From positions 1-27,692 of IMG/VR virus record IMGVR_UViG_3300009488_000058: a stretch of 27,692 nucleotides of DNA. One strand, given 5' to 3'. Under the pieces are notes generated by a model, which did no database searches, had not been told where the DNA came from, and saw only the letters and a program-made list of their open reading frames with translations. Position numbers and translations under genes: made by a program. The stretch is from a virus. Shown here in pieces: positions 5,102 to 14,433 of this stretch (position 1 is the first letter of the stretch; each line of letters starts with the position of its first letter).

Positions 5102-8100
5102 TTATTCTACGTATTTTATCGTTATTGTGATTGGTCTACCTGCAACTGCAGTTTGACCAGAATAAATCAAAACAGCTATAGTCCCATCACTATTTATAAA
5201 CCAATCGTATCTGAAACCACTTGAAAATTGATAATGTGGTGGAATTTCTTGACTTGAACTTGTGATTATAATAATTGAAACAGCCCTTATTTTAGTTGCT
5301 GAAATTCCAGTTGTATAATTGGTAGAACCCCCAACGGAAGGGGAAGTTCCTGTTATAACTTTTGTCGCTGTTGGTTCGTTTCCAGCCCCCATTGCGGTAA
5401 ATCCTGCAAATTCTACATTTCCATTAGTCAAATCCATTGTAATGCCAGAATTCCAAGTAATAGTATTTCCAACAGGAACTCCAGATTTATATTTTATTTG
5501 GTATTTGTCAGAAAGTTTTGAAACAAATAAATTACTTCCAACATCTGAAGAAGTCCAACCAGTCGTTCCATTAAAATAAGCACCATAAGAATGAGTTATG
5601 TTATCACTATTAAAGTTTAATTCGTGATAAATTGGGTGGTCTGTATTTTCCGATGTATAAACTGTTGTGTGTGGCCCAACAATATTTGAGTCTAATCCTC
5701 TTATATTTAATTTTCCATAATCAGAATTACCAGCATCTTCATAATCCAAAGTTATTTCTCCAGAATGGTAAAAATCAATATCATCTTTTATTGAACCTTC
5801 AAAATTATAATTTCCTGTTCCGTCTGCATCAAAAGTCAACGAGGTATTAAAACCTGTAGTTATTATTTTTGCTCCTCCGCTACCTGTAAAATCTATGACT
5901 CCTATTGCTTCGTCAACAACTATGTTTCCAACTGTTAGTTGGTCTGCTATATCTGCGTCATCTGTAATTATTAAATGCTCTGCTTGTATTGTTTCTGTAA
6001 ATGTTTTATTTCCAGCAATACTTTCGTCCCCTATTAAATGAACAACTTCATCATCATTTGCTTTTAAATCTAGGAGTGTATCAACATAAAGTTTATTCGT
6101 AGCGTGATTAGGTAAAGTTGGAGCATTTATAATACTAACATCTGTAAAAGTTGGACTGTCAAGGTCTACATCTCTATCCGCCATTATTATAGTTCTTGTA
6201 TTGCCAGTAGTAATATTTGAAGCATCAACCTTAACAATTTTTGTATCATCTACACTGTTAAACACCGCAAAATTATTATCAGAAAATTGTTGAACAGCAG
6301 CAGTTCCAGAACCGCTTGAAGAACCGCCTACATCAACCTCTGTTAAATCAATATTATTGACTCCACCTTGTGCGGGTGCTTCATTAGTAATTTGCGTTCC
6401 ACCTTGAATTTTGAAAACTCCAGCAAACAACAAATAAACAGAATCAAAACCTTTAGGAAAACTCGTCACGGAATATTTTGCAATATCATCAAAAGCACTT
6501 TTTGCACTTCCATAACTTCCATTAGGAACATTAATTAAAAGTTTGTCAGGATAACCGTTAGCGTTTAAAGAAACAGCACAAATTAATTGAAAATATTTAT
6601 TATTTAATGGTTGGTTTTTTGCATCGTGCGTAATCTCATTTAAATCAAATATTTCTCTATATTTTGTTGTGAAATCATTAACAACCAAAGCACCATTTAC
6701 GCTTAAAATAAGCGAGTTAATATTTTGTTCATAAATTTCTCTAATTATTCCAGCATTTACAGTAAAATCAACACTATCAGGGGAAGGTACGGTATCAATT
6801 GTAATTGTAGCTTTTAACCCTGATTCATATGGTTTAAAGTTTCTTATTTTAGAAAGAATTGTCGCAATAATTCCCCTACCATCAACATTTTTTGCCTCCG
6901 TCCACCTCCTAGAGTTATAAAATCCTTTAGAAACTGAATATGCAATACTAGGTATAAATGCTTTGAATACCATAGCATACGAACCTGTAGGTTTTGTAGT
7001 TGAATAGTTTAAAGTTAATATTGCACCATTTCTTGTAATATACGAATAACCTAGTTGTGGGACTTCATCAGATCCAGCAGTTAAAACGACTCTTGCTCTT
7101 CCGTTTCTTCCTGCACCTGTGGTACAATTAAGTATAAATTCTTTTTGATTGAAAATATAAGTTATATCGCCCTTTCCCGCAGTCTCAATCTTAATTTCTG
7201 CCCCTGCCGATTCATCTTCAATTGTTTCGCTTACAATTATTTTTAATGTTGAAACTGAAACTACTGTAAAAATTCCATTATTATTTGTGCTTCCACTAAT
7301 AATAATTTTATCATCTACAATCATACTATCATTATCAAAATCTCCTGAAACTGTATTTATTGAACTATCTGAATTTTGAAATGAAATATCATCTCTAATA
7401 AAGTTAAATTCTTTTGCTATGTCTGCATATAGTACACCGCCTGAGTTATAATAACTTATCGCTTGCCTTTCGTTTGAAAGTCCGTCTCCAGCTTCAATTA
7501 ATTCTGCGAATTGAGAGAAGTTTTGTATCTTATTAAATGTTCTATCGCCAAAAATACCAACTTGAACAAATTTTACACAATCAGGGTCGGTTAAATCAGT
7601 ACAACCTTTAATTATTGGCATTATAGTTGGCAAAATTAAATTTTTAGCAATAGGATTAGTAATATAATCTTCTTGCTCCCATGACATAGAAGCTTTTTTT
7701 TGAGAATTGTAAGTACGTTGTCCATATTGTAAAACAAGTTGGTCTGATGATTGTTCATAATAGAGTCTATGTGTAGTATAATATCCATCAGGAATATCAA
7801 CCAAAACACCGAGACCTTCTTTATCATATTTGTCAGAAGGTACAGAATTTGTAGTTGTTATCAAAGTTGAATTTGCTAATAAAGTTCCAGTTAAAGCATT
7901 TGTTTTAGCAGGAATAGTTTTTGCATGTGGATTTTTTTTGTTATTTTTATAATTAATTCCCAAACCAAAAACTGAAAATTCACTTCTATCAAGTAATAAA
8001 TTATTACCATTTGGTAAAATCTGTCCAGAAAATTTTAATCTTCCACCAAAACCACTCATAAAATCAGCAAATTGAAGTAAAGTATCTTTTCCCCAGTTTC

Positions 8101-9166
8101 CAAAATTATCAACACTTGTAATATTTGTTAAATTTGGATGATAAGCCAATCCAAGAGTTACAAACTCTCTTTCTTGTTCAGGTGTAAATGCAGTAAAATT
8201 TTGTGTTATATTTCCGCTTGAATCAAAACCTAAAAATGTTACTGGAGAAACAGATAAATAAGTTAAAGGTATTTCTTCTTGATCTTCCCATATAATAGTT
8301 GTTGAAGTTGGATTTTCGGGGTCTTCATTATTAATAAATCTTGCCGAACCTTTTGCAATATTAATTTTTGTTGAAACGACTGCGGGAAATATTGGTGGTG
8401 CGATTGATATTTCTCCACCCCACAAAAGACAAGTTCCTATTGCGATTTCTTTTTCAAGTTTGTTTTCGTTAACTGCCCCGACAATTGATTTTTTAATGGT
8501 ATTAAATGCAACTTCTCCAACTTCTCCTAATTTTATCGCAATTGAAACAAAAAAATCTTTAAAACCTCCAGTTTCTGTATTAATATTATCGCCTTTCACT
8601 TTTGGCGTAATATCTCCATTAGGTCTACGAACAAAAGCAGGATCTAAATCATATTCATCAAGTATTTTTTCAGAAGGAATTACAAACATATCTTTCGCTT
8701 GACCTTTTAGTTGCCAAATTAAAGCGTAATTTACTGGATTTAATGGAAGAACTGGGGGTATAGGGTCATCAAAAACATCGTACCCTATATGAAGTACATA
8801 ATTTCCGTTTTCGTCTATGTCAGCGAGGACGTATTCTCCGTTTGCGTCAAAGACGGGCTTGTCTACTGGTCTTTCTTCGCTCTCAACTTCTTCAATAGCA
8901 ACAACGAGACAATCTTCTTCGTTATGGCTTTTATCTTGGTTGATTGGTATAATTTCCGCTTCATTCGGCGGTTGTCTTTGATACGTTTGGATCGTACCTT
9001 GTGTGCTTCCAGTGATGTCTTCAAATAATTCCTTGATTTCATTGTTGCTACCTAAATTTTCTATTAAATTAATTAAACGATTTAAAGCTTCTTTTACATT
9101 TCTTACACAAACGCCTTCAATTATTGCGTTGTATAAAACCTCTATTGCGTGATAACCAAAAGCCAT
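5102..9166 (-). CDS. Large tail fibre / baseplate-associated adhesin
   Basis: A 1354-residue protein at the distal end of the tail operon, likely the main host-recognition fibre. Regions: a helical N-terminus (1-50), an acidic/proline-rich linker (60-145), a large globular region (150-590), and a compact beta module around 595-660 (SGDF...IIISGSTNNNGIFTVVSVS...). The last is a small domain that recurs in phage tail proteins: S-G-x-F, then G-D-x-I-x-V-x-G-S, then N-G-x-Y/F. A segment at 750-930 precedes a Gly/Ser linker (944-956), and a fibre shaft (960-1180) contains ATNKLYVDTLLDLK (1022-1035) and I-x-F-x-G-S/T repeats typical of trimeric shafts. The tip is at 1275-1354. No intramolecular chaperone motif is obvious. 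A combined baseplate-adaptor plus fibre role is inferred. Confidence 0.75.
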   Translation of the reverse strand: MAFGYHAIEVLYNAIIEGVCVRNVKEALNRLINLIENLGSNNEIKELFEDITGSTQGTIQTYQRQPPNEAEIIPINQDKSHNEEDCLVVAIEEVESEERPVDKPVFDANGEYVLADIDENGNYVLHIGYDVFDDPIPPVLPLNPVNYALIWQLKGQAKDMFVIPSEKILDEYDLDPAFVRRPNGDITPKVKGDNINTETGGFKDFFVSIAIKLGEVGEVAFNTIKKSIVGAVNENKLEKEIAIGTCLLWGGEISIAPPIFPAVVSTKINIAKGSARFINNEDPENPTSTTIIWEDQEEIPLTYLSVSPVTFLGFDSSGNITQNFTAFTPEQEREFVTLGLAYHPNLTNITSVDNFGNWGKDTLLQFADFMSGFGGRLKFSGQILPNGNNLLLDRSEFSVFGLGINYKNNKKNPHAKTIPAKTNALTGTLLANSTLITTTNSVPSDKYDKEGLGVLVDIPDGYYTTHRLYYEQSSDQLVLQYGQRTYNSQKKASMSWEQEDYITNPIAKNLILPTIMPIIKGCTDLTDPDCVKFVQVGIFGDRTFNKIQNFSQFAELIEAGDGLSNERQAISYYNSGGVLYADIAKEFNFIRDDISFQNSDSSINTVSGDFDNDSMIVDDKIIISGSTNNNGIFTVVSVSTLKIIVSETIEDESAGAEIKIETAGKGDITYIFNQKEFILNCTTGAGRNGRARVVLTAGSDEVPQLGYSYITRNGAILTLNYSTTKPTGSYAMVFKAFIPSIAYSVSKGFYNSRRWTEAKNVDGRGIIATILSKIRNFKPYESGLKATITIDTVPSPDSVDFTVNAGIIREIYEQNINSLILSVNGALVVNDFTTKYREIFDLNEITHDAKNQPLNNKYFQLICAVSLNANGYPDKLLINVPNGSYGSAKSAFDDIAKYSVTSFPKGFDSVYLLFAGVFKIQGGTQITNEAPAQGGVNNIDLTEVDVGGSSSGSGTAAVQQFSDNNFAVFNSVDDTKIVKVDASNITTGNTRTIIMADRDVDLDSPTFTDVSIINAPTLPNHATNKLYVDTLLDLKANDDEVVHLIGDESIAGNKTFTETIQAEHLIITDDADIADQLTVGNIVVDEAIGVIDFTGSGGAKIITTGFNTSLTFDADGTGNYNFEGSIKDDIDFYHSGEITLDYEDAGNSDYGKLNIRGLDSNIVGPHTTVYTSENTDHPIYHELNFNSDNITHSYGAYFNGTTGWTSSDVGSNLFVSKLSDKYQIKYKSGVPVGNTITWNSGITMDLTNGNVEFAGFTAMGAGNEPTATKVITGTSPSVGGSTNYTTGISATKIRAVSIIIITSSSQEIPPHYQFSSGFRYDWFINSDGTIAVLIYSGQTAVAGRPITITIKYVE

Positions 9167-9171
9167 AATAT

Positions 9172-9471
9172 TTATAATAAAATTTCAAATTTAATATTTC
9201 CACTTACATTTTTAATTATATTAACTTTAGCCCCTCTAGATTTTCCTGTTATAGAAACTCTTTGTATTTTTCCTTCACAAGAATATAGTTCGTCTTCCCA
9301 ATCAACAATTTTTTCTTTAATAACAAATTCATCTTCACTACTTCCACCTATACAACTAATAGTTCCCTCCAAAGGATAACCGTTTTTAATATCAAAAATT
9401 ATTTCTTCTTGTTCTCCAATTCCATCATAAACTTTTTTTATAGCTTCGTCTCTTTTTAATAGTATTATCAT
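9172..9471 (-). CDS. Small tail-region protein, unknown function
   Basis: A 99-residue, acidic, beta-prone protein (for example IIFDIKNGYPLEGTISCIGG and EGKIQRVSITGKSRGAKVNIIKNV) between two fibre-type genes, 5 nt apart on both sides. A structural or fibre-adaptor role is likely from context alone. No family is recognised. The alternating hydrophobic pattern suggests a small beta sandwich that could cap or connect fibres. Confidence 0.55.
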   Translation of the reverse strand: MIILLKRDEAIKKVYDGIGEQEEIIFDIKNGYPLEGTISCIGGSSEDEFVIKEKIVDWEDELYSCEGKIQRVSITGKSRGAKVNIIKNVSGNIKFEILL

Positions 9472-9476
9472 TTTAT

Positions 9477-10505
9477 TTAAAAGTAATTTCTATAATCTGT
9501 ATACGAAATTGTCGTCATTTCAAGATTGGTATATGTACCTGTTCCACCTGCTAAATATTGTATCAAAGAGGATATATTAGATGTAATTGTAGCTACTCCT
9601 GATGTAGAAACTCCTGTATCTAATGTACATAATCTTTTACTTGCACTTCCTAATTTATCTTTTATAGATAATATTGAATTACCACTAGATAGAGAAGGAA
9701 CTCCACCTATCTCAACATCAAGTTTTAAACCTGAAGGTGTTTTTGTATCTAAATCCGCTAATGTACCTGATGGAGATCCTGTACTTAATATATTAAGTGC
9801 AGTAGCTAATTTTATTTTTATTGTTCCATTTCCTAATAATTGCCCATTAAATCCATATAAATCTCCGCTACTATCTGTATCTAAACTCAATACTCTTCTA
9901 TAAGCTTTAACACTTTTTATATTTGCAATAGTTGGAGTTAATGAAATATCTAAATGCCATTGCATAGTATCGTCATCTTTTAAAAATCTAAATAGATGAT
10001 AAGTTGTATCAACTGCCAAAGCCCCACCATTTAAAGTAGGATAATCAATATCAGCTTCATCACTTGCTAATTCAATTATTGTTGTTCCATTTTCGCAAAT
10101 TGCTTGACCAGAACCCATATTTACTTGTTCGTCAGGAGTAGAGCCACTTGAAGGAACAAAACCAGTAATTCTATGTTTATAAAAAATTGGCATATAAAGA
10201 GTCCACCAAGTAGGCTCAAGTAATGGATTTTTATTTAAGTTTGTATTTTGTAAAGATTTATAAATAATACCACCTAATAAACAAAGTCCGCCTACTGGAT
10301 AAGTTTCAGTTGAAATCCATTCAGGAATACCATTTTTTGAAACATGGTCTGCTTGGTTAAATAATTTATTTATTGCCCAGTTCCACCATTGAAAAGGTGG
10401 TCTTTCTTCTATAAAACCTAAATCTATTTTAGAACCACTTGGGGCAACGCTTGAACCTACATCTGAACCCCATATATTAACAAAAATTTGTCTTATACCA
10501 CTCAT
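9477..10505 (-). CDS. Tail fibre / receptor-binding protein with a carbohydrate-binding-like segment
   Basis: A 342-residue protein. The N-terminus (1-55) contains a conserved-looking adaptor segment, FIEERPPFQWWNWAINKL, of the kind that fixes fibres to the wedge or gpI-like protein encoded directly upstream. Residues about 60-108 (P-E-W-x-S-T-E-T-Y-P-V-G-G-L... I-Y-K-S-L-Q-N-T-N-L-N-K-N-P... T-W-W) have the aromatic spacing of carbohydrate-binding type-5/12-like modules found on phage tails. The C-terminal two thirds are beta-rich and Gly/Ser/Thr-rich. Position after the DUF2612 gene supports a baseplate-proximal fibre. The glycan target cannot be inferred. Confidence 0.68.
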   Translation of the reverse strand: MSGIRQIFVNIWGSDVGSSVAPSGSKIDLGFIEERPPFQWWNWAINKLFNQADHVSKNGIPEWISTETYPVGGLCLLGGIIYKSLQNTNLNKNPLLEPTWWTLYMPIFYKHRITGFVPSSGSTPDEQVNMGSGQAICENGTTIIELASDEADIDYPTLNGGALAVDTTYHLFRFLKDDDTMQWHLDISLTPTIANIKSVKAYRRVLSLDTDSSGDLYGFNGQLLGNGTIKIKLATALNILSTGSPSGTLADLDTKTPSGLKLDVEIGGVPSLSSGNSILSIKDKLGSASKRLCTLDTGVSTSGVATITSNISSLIQYLAGGTGTYTNLEMTTISYTDYRNYF

Positions 10506-10518
10506 AATTATAACCTTA

Positions 10519-11136
10519 TTAACTTATTAATCTTCCTAAATAACCGCCACTATTTACATCATTCAAATCAGCAAAACCCGATACATCAGAAATAATATTA
10601 GGATTGTTTAAATCCGCAAACATAAAAGCAGGTAAATTTTCATTTACAGTAATATCAATTCCAACACCGCCAGCAACCGACCCATTAATTGTTTCTTTTA
10701 AAAAATCTTCTGATAAAACAAGATTTATACCTATAATATTTAAAATTATTTTAGCAGGAAAAAGTTCTGTTAAAACAACAAAATCCGCATTTGTCATTAA
10801 TTTAACAATATTTATTATATCATTAATTGAACCATCAGAATTATATTGCCCTATTCTTCCATATAAAATTTGTCTATAGTCATCATCATTTAAACCTTGT
10901 CTAGTAGTTGATAAATTATAACCTAAATTGTCTAATTGTTGACCAGTTGCAGAACTCAACCATCTTAAAAGATATAGTTGAAAAAGTGAATCTTCTAATT
11001 CGTCAAATTGTCTTGCAAAAATAGTAAGTAATTTTTGAAAATTTTCTTTTCCTTTATATTGTTGCAAAAGTTTTTCATTACCTATTGCTAGATAACTTGT
11101 TATTTTTTCTAATGTATTCCCTTCTTTACTGCCCAT
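10519..11136 (-). CDS. DUF2612-family baseplate wedge protein
   Basis: A 205-residue protein matching the DUF2612 pattern: an N-terminal helical part (NFQKLLTIFARQFDELEDSLFQLYLLRWL) followed by ATGQQLDNLGYNLSTTRQGLNDDDYRQILYGRIGQYNSDGS, which carries the family's G-x-Q-L-D-x-L-G and D-D-x-Y-R-x-x-L signatures. In Mu-like and P2-like tails the position after gpJ is taken by gp48 or gpI, which complete the baseplate wedge and accept the fibres. The start ATG overlaps the gpJ-like stop by one base (TAATG). Good family call; the detailed role is inferred from the cassette. Confidence 0.82.
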   Translation of the reverse strand: MGSKEGNTLEKITSYLAIGNEKLLQQYKGKENFQKLLTIFARQFDELEDSLFQLYLLRWLSSATGQQLDNLGYNLSTTRQGLNDDDYRQILYGRIGQYNSDGSINDIINIVKLMTNADFVVLTELFPAKIILNIIGINLVLSEDFLKETINGSVAGGVGIDITVNENLPAFMFADLNNPNIISDVSGFADLNDVNSGGYLGRLIS

Positions 11137-12314
11137 TAACTATTTACTATTATGTTTGCTAAACTAAAACTTGCTAATTCATTTTTACCAATTGAAACTG
11201 GTGTATCGGTTGTTGGTGTTGGAGTTAAAGCAAATAAAACTTCTACAACTCTAATTCCAGCTATTTCATTAATTGGATTAATAATTCCTTTTGCTCCATC
11301 TCTTAAAACATCTTGACCTATTGCAAAATCAGCACCCCAAGAAACAATGGCATCTTTAACTTGATCATCGCCATCAACTGGATATAAAACACCTTCATCA
11401 GGGTCAGTATTCGGAGTAATATTTACAATAACATATAAAGGTTTATCCGTTGGACGGTTAAAATTAATCGTATGATTTAAACCTTGATTATCTGTAATTA
11501 TTTCCGATTCACTTCCAAAAGTTTGAATTCCTGCGGATTTTGATTGAAATATTGCAGTTGCTATTTCTGTGTCATCGCCACCTTGCACAACTGATTCTAC
11601 AGAATGCGGTGGTCTTCCGTCTATATCAATCACATCATCTTCATTTTCAATAACTATAGCTTGAAAAACATTATCTAAATCTAAAATTGCTCTTCTTATT
11701 CCTTCAACGGGTGAAGTTCCTGATTTTTGTTTTTTATCTTCTGCACTTAATTTTGCTTCAGCATCCGTTTCAGAATCTCTTCCAACCGTAGCATCTGCCG
11801 AGTTAGAACCTGAAGTAATACCATCTATAGGGGTGTCAATTACTGTCAAAGTTCCAGATAATGCAATTTTTGCACCTGTTTCAGTTGCAGTCATTGTCAA
11901 ATTAATATTTCCACCTGCTGGGATAGTTTCTTCAGAAGTAGTTTCAAAAATTGTTAAAGAATCGCCAATGACGGACATTCTAAAACCTATTGGAATTACT
12001 GTTCCAGCTAATCCAATAATATTTTGAACTACGCTTGATTTTAATTTTCCCAATCTTTCATTATTTGTCAATGCAAGTGCATTATCTAAAGGAATACCTT
12101 CAGCGGTATTTTGATACATAGAATTATAAACACCTTCTTGACCGTCCCAAGCTTGACCTACTTGAAAACCAACAATAGTTATTATATTTCCTAAAGGGCT
12201 TTCATCTTCAACATCAATAGAAGGACCATAAGAACTTCTTGCATCGTCTCTCATTTCTTGTATGGCTATATCTCGTGTCTTTTTGTTAAATCCTGTTGGC
12301 GTTACTCCATACAT
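11136..12314 (-). CDS. Baseplate J-like protein
   Basis: A 392-residue protein with the standard gpJ layout. The N-terminal YGVTPTGFNKKTRDIAIQEMRDDARSSYG leads into a helical segment with GQAWDGQEGVYNSMYQNTAEGIPLDNALAL, the conserved A-x-G-x-x-L-D region. A central beta domain follows (about 100-165), then SAEDKKQKSGTSPVEGIRRAILDLDNV and the later beta domains. It forms wedge units around the hub and triggers sheath contraction. It is preceded by GAGG about 8 nt before the ATG, whose AT overlaps the gp25-like stop (TAATG). Length is normal for the family. Confidence 0.85.
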   Translation of the reverse strand: MYGVTPTGFNKKTRDIAIQEMRDDARSSYGPSIDVEDESPLGNIITIVGFQVGQAWDGQEGVYNSMYQNTAEGIPLDNALALTNNERLGKLKSSVVQNIIGLAGTVIPIGFRMSVIGDSLTIFETTSEETIPAGGNINLTMTATETGAKIALSGTLTVIDTPIDGITSGSNSADATVGRDSETDAEAKLSAEDKKQKSGTSPVEGIRRAILDLDNVFQAIVIENEDDVIDIDGRPPHSVESVVQGGDDTEIATAIFQSKSAGIQTFGSESEIITDNQGLNHTINFNRPTDKPLYVIVNITPNTDPDEGVLYPVDGDDQVKDAIVSWGADFAIGQDVLRDGAKGIINPINEIAGIRVVEVLFALTPTPTTDTPVSIGKNELASFSLANIIVNS

Positions 12315-12658
12315 TAAGAAACCTCTTCATTTATTTGTATATTTCCATTTACATTGGCGGAAATATTCATAGACCTATTATCATTTACTAATAAATTAAA
12401 TTTATCTAAACTTTCAACACTTTTTATACTTATTATCTCATTTTTATATAAACTTTCAATTAAATTAAGATTTTTATTTTTTCCCATTACTTCGGTTAAT
12501 ATAGGAACACCTTTAGAAGGTGTCAAATAACATTCTCCTCTAATTGTTCTTAATACAGTTTTGATTTTTTGTTCGACTTCTTCTTCTCTAATAACAAGAT
12601 TAAAAGAATTGTTTGTTATATCTAAGTCTCCATTGGAATCTAGTTTTAAACTGCTCAT
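12314..12658 (-). CDS. gp25/W-like (DUF2634-type) baseplate wedge protein
   Basis: A 114-residue protein with the family pattern: SNGDLDITNNSFNLVIREEEVEQKIKTVLRTIRGECYLTPSKGVPIL, i.e. G-D-L near the start, then E-x-V-x-Q-x-x-x-x-x-L-x-T-x-x-G-E with the usual W replaced by C, and G-x-P. Such proteins nucleate sheath polymerisation at the baseplate and sit, as here, between the spike and gpJ. It overlaps its upstream neighbour as ATGA. Assignment rests on motif plus conserved gene order. Confidence 0.75.
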   Translation of the reverse strand: MSSLKLDSNGDLDITNNSFNLVIREEEVEQKIKTVLRTIRGECYLTPSKGVPILTEVMGKNKNLNLIESLYKNEIISIKSVESLDKFNLLVNDNRSMNISANVNGNIQINEEVS

Positions 12659-13326
12659 TCTACCTTTGTTTTTGTTGCTAAAATAGAATTCGTTATAGGT
12701 GTGGCATCTGCTGTTGGAATATCAGTTGCTGGAGTTGGTCTACCGTGTGTATGTGTATCATATTCGCTAATTAGAGTTTGCAAAGCACTTAAAAGTAAAT
12801 CACCCAAAACCGCCTTTTCAGTAGCAGTAGAACCCAACTTAATCTCTGGTCCTTCTATCTCAATTTTACCATCATCTCCTATAATAACTTTACCATTTTT
12901 TAAAATTATTTGTAAAGAACTATTAATTGCCAATCCTTTCCCATCATACATAATTGAAGGCATAAAATAACAATCTGTTAAATGGTGTTTTCTATCGTCT
13001 TCAGGGTCTTGAATTTCTCCGCTTAATTGCCAATTTTTAATTGAACTTTCACTAAAAAATAATGTTCCTGTATCATCTTTATTTATTGGAATACTTATTA
13101 AAGCAACGGAAGTTCTTAAAAACATTATCGGAACATTAGAAATTATAGGTAAATTTTTATATTTTCCATCTATTTTACTTCTTATAAGAGGTTGAACATC
13201 TACGGTTCTATTTGTTAAATTTATTTTATTTATTCTTGCAGGCAAAGAAGTATGAACTTGAGCAATCCTATTTTCAATAGCTTTTTTAATAATATCCGCA
13301 GTTGTTAATTCTTCTTTTCTTATCAT
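12655..13326 (-). CDS. Gp138/gpV-type baseplate spike protein
   Basis: The cell-puncturing spike at the tail tip. The N-terminal half (after about 15 residues) is an OB-like domain (LPARINKINLTNRTVDVQPLI...). The second half has beta-helix-like repeats (KVIIGDDGKIEIEGPEIKLGS). The C-terminal part contains the D-T-H-T-H-G motif typical of spike tips that bind a metal through paired histidines. I chose ATG 13326 (about 223 residues) over the in-frame GTG at 13350, because GGGAGG lies upstream of 13326 and this start overlaps the hub stop as ATGA, as elsewhere in the operon. The longer form would add only eight residues. Confidence 0.8.
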   Translation of the reverse strand: MIRKEELTTADIIKKAIENRIAQVHTSLPARINKINLTNRTVDVQPLIRSKIDGKYKNLPIISNVPIMFLRTSVALISIPINKDDTGTLFFSESSIKNWQLSGEIQDPEDDRKHHLTDCYFMPSIMYDGKGLAINSSLQIILKNGKVIIGDDGKIEIEGPEIKLGSTATEKAVLGDLLLSALQTLISEYDTHTHGRPTPATDIPTADATPITNSILATKTKVE

Positions 13327-14132
13327 TCTACTATTAGCCTCCCTTCCCACATTCCCTCTTCATTATCTCCATTCATTATTGCTTGTCTGATTTGATAAAA
13401 TCCTTCAAAACCTTCTACATTTAAAGATACTGTTTTGTGTGGAATAAATTTTGTATCAATATGTGCTTTTAATAATAAACCGCCATCTTGTAATTCAACA
13501 GGTTTATCAATCAATCCGCTTTCATAACTTAATTCAAAAAAATCAATATTATTAGTTTCTCCTTTAGTAGAAATTAATAATTGATTGTTTTGTATACTCC
13601 ATTCAAAACCTAGACTACCTAAAACTATATTTAAAATATCAACACATCTTTCAAAAGCTACAAAACCCCCATTATATGTACCTGTAATTTTATTTAGTGT
13701 TGTTGTTAAAATATCTATATCTAATAAATTAATACAATCTTTTACAATAGTTCTTTTTTGTACTTTATTTATATAGCTTTTAGATAAAAAGGCTTCGGTT
13801 ATACCTTTTTCACTATCTCCAGCTTCAATAACAAAAACATTATCAACGTTTGGGTTTCCATAATATGCACGTTTTAAATCCCCAGTAAATAAAATATCTA
13901 ATTCTTCTTCAAAATATCCTGTTTCTAAGTCAATTTTTAAATTCTCTCTTTTTGAAAAATTTACAAAATCTTCCGAAGGATTAGTTATTTTTATTTCAGA
14001 TAAATTAGGAAAACTATTTATAGACTTTTCAACTTTAAATTCAATTTTGTTTTCAATAAGTTCAAAACTATCTTTTATAACTGTGTCTGTTATAGTTATT
14101 TTAGCATTTCTTTGAAAGGAAAAATCAGACAT
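13323..14132 (-). CDS. Baseplate hub protein (Mu gp44 / gpD-like)
   Basis: A 269-residue protein at the hub position between plug and spike. The N-terminal half is beta-rich and carries FTGDLKRAYYGNPNVDNVFVIEAGDSEKGI, like the split-barrel 'x-G-x-I-x-x-...-x-I-x-A-x-D' region of tail hub proteins. The centre has IVKDCINLLDIDI and CVDILNIVLGSLGFEWSIQNNQLLIS, a helix-beta unit typical of the second hub domain. The C-terminus reads GLLLKAHIDTKFIPHKTVSLNV...GFYQIRQAIMNGDNEEGMWEGRL, matching the usual ending (hub proteins often end K-H-x-G-D-x...G-x-W-x-x-x-L/V). It forms the trimeric adaptor between tube and spike. The call is by motif and context. Confidence 0.78.
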   Translation of the reverse strand: MSDFSFQRNAKITITDTVIKDSFELIENKIEFKVEKSINSFPNLSEIKITNPSEDFVNFSKRENLKIDLETGYFEEELDILFTGDLKRAYYGNPNVDNVFVIEAGDSEKGITEAFLSKSYINKVQKRTIVKDCINLLDIDILTTTLNKITGTYNGGFVAFERCVDILNIVLGSLGFEWSIQNNQLLISTKGETNNIDFFELSYESGLIDKPVELQDGGLLLKAHIDTKFIPHKTVSLNVEGFEGFYQIRQAIMNGDNEEGMWEGRLIVE

Positions 14133-14433
14133 TATAATATAACCTAACCTTTAACCCTAATTCCCCTTCTTCAGCATTTTCATTGTCGGCAGAAAAAGGC
14201 AAAAAGTCTCCTTGTGGAATTTCTAAATATTTATAATTTTTAGTTAATTGTACGTTGGTTAAAATTGGAATTCCTGAAATTATTAAATTCTTTACACTAT
14301 CCATAATGTTCATTGTATATCTACTAATTCTTGAATTATATATAATATCAAAAAAATATACTACTCCATCTACAACACTTGAAAATTGATAATCTGTTAA
14401 AGTTGGATCAGTTGGTATTTCAAAAGTAGCCAT
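14125..14433 (-). CDS. Baseplate plug protein (Pam3 gp18-like)
   Basis: A 102-residue beta protein: FEIPTDPTLTDYQFSSVVDGVVYFFDIIYNSRISRYTMNIMD, then an IPIL...YLEIPQGDFLPFSADNENAEEGELGLKVRLYY ending. This is the pattern of the small plug protein of simple contractile baseplates (as in cyanophage Pam3): an F/Y-x-x-x-V-x-L-x-Y-N-x-R-x-x-x-W/Y-x-x-D core and a C-terminal 'L-G-x-x-x-x-L-x-Y'. It closes the tube lumen at the hub. It overlaps the hub gene by 8 nt, and its start meets the upstream stop at position 14433 (TAATG). Confidence 0.72.
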   Translation of the reverse strand: MATFEIPTDPTLTDYQFSSVVDGVVYFFDIIYNSRISRYTMNIMDSVKNLIISGIPILTNVQLTKNYKYLEIPQGDFLPFSADNENAEEGELGLKVRLYYNV

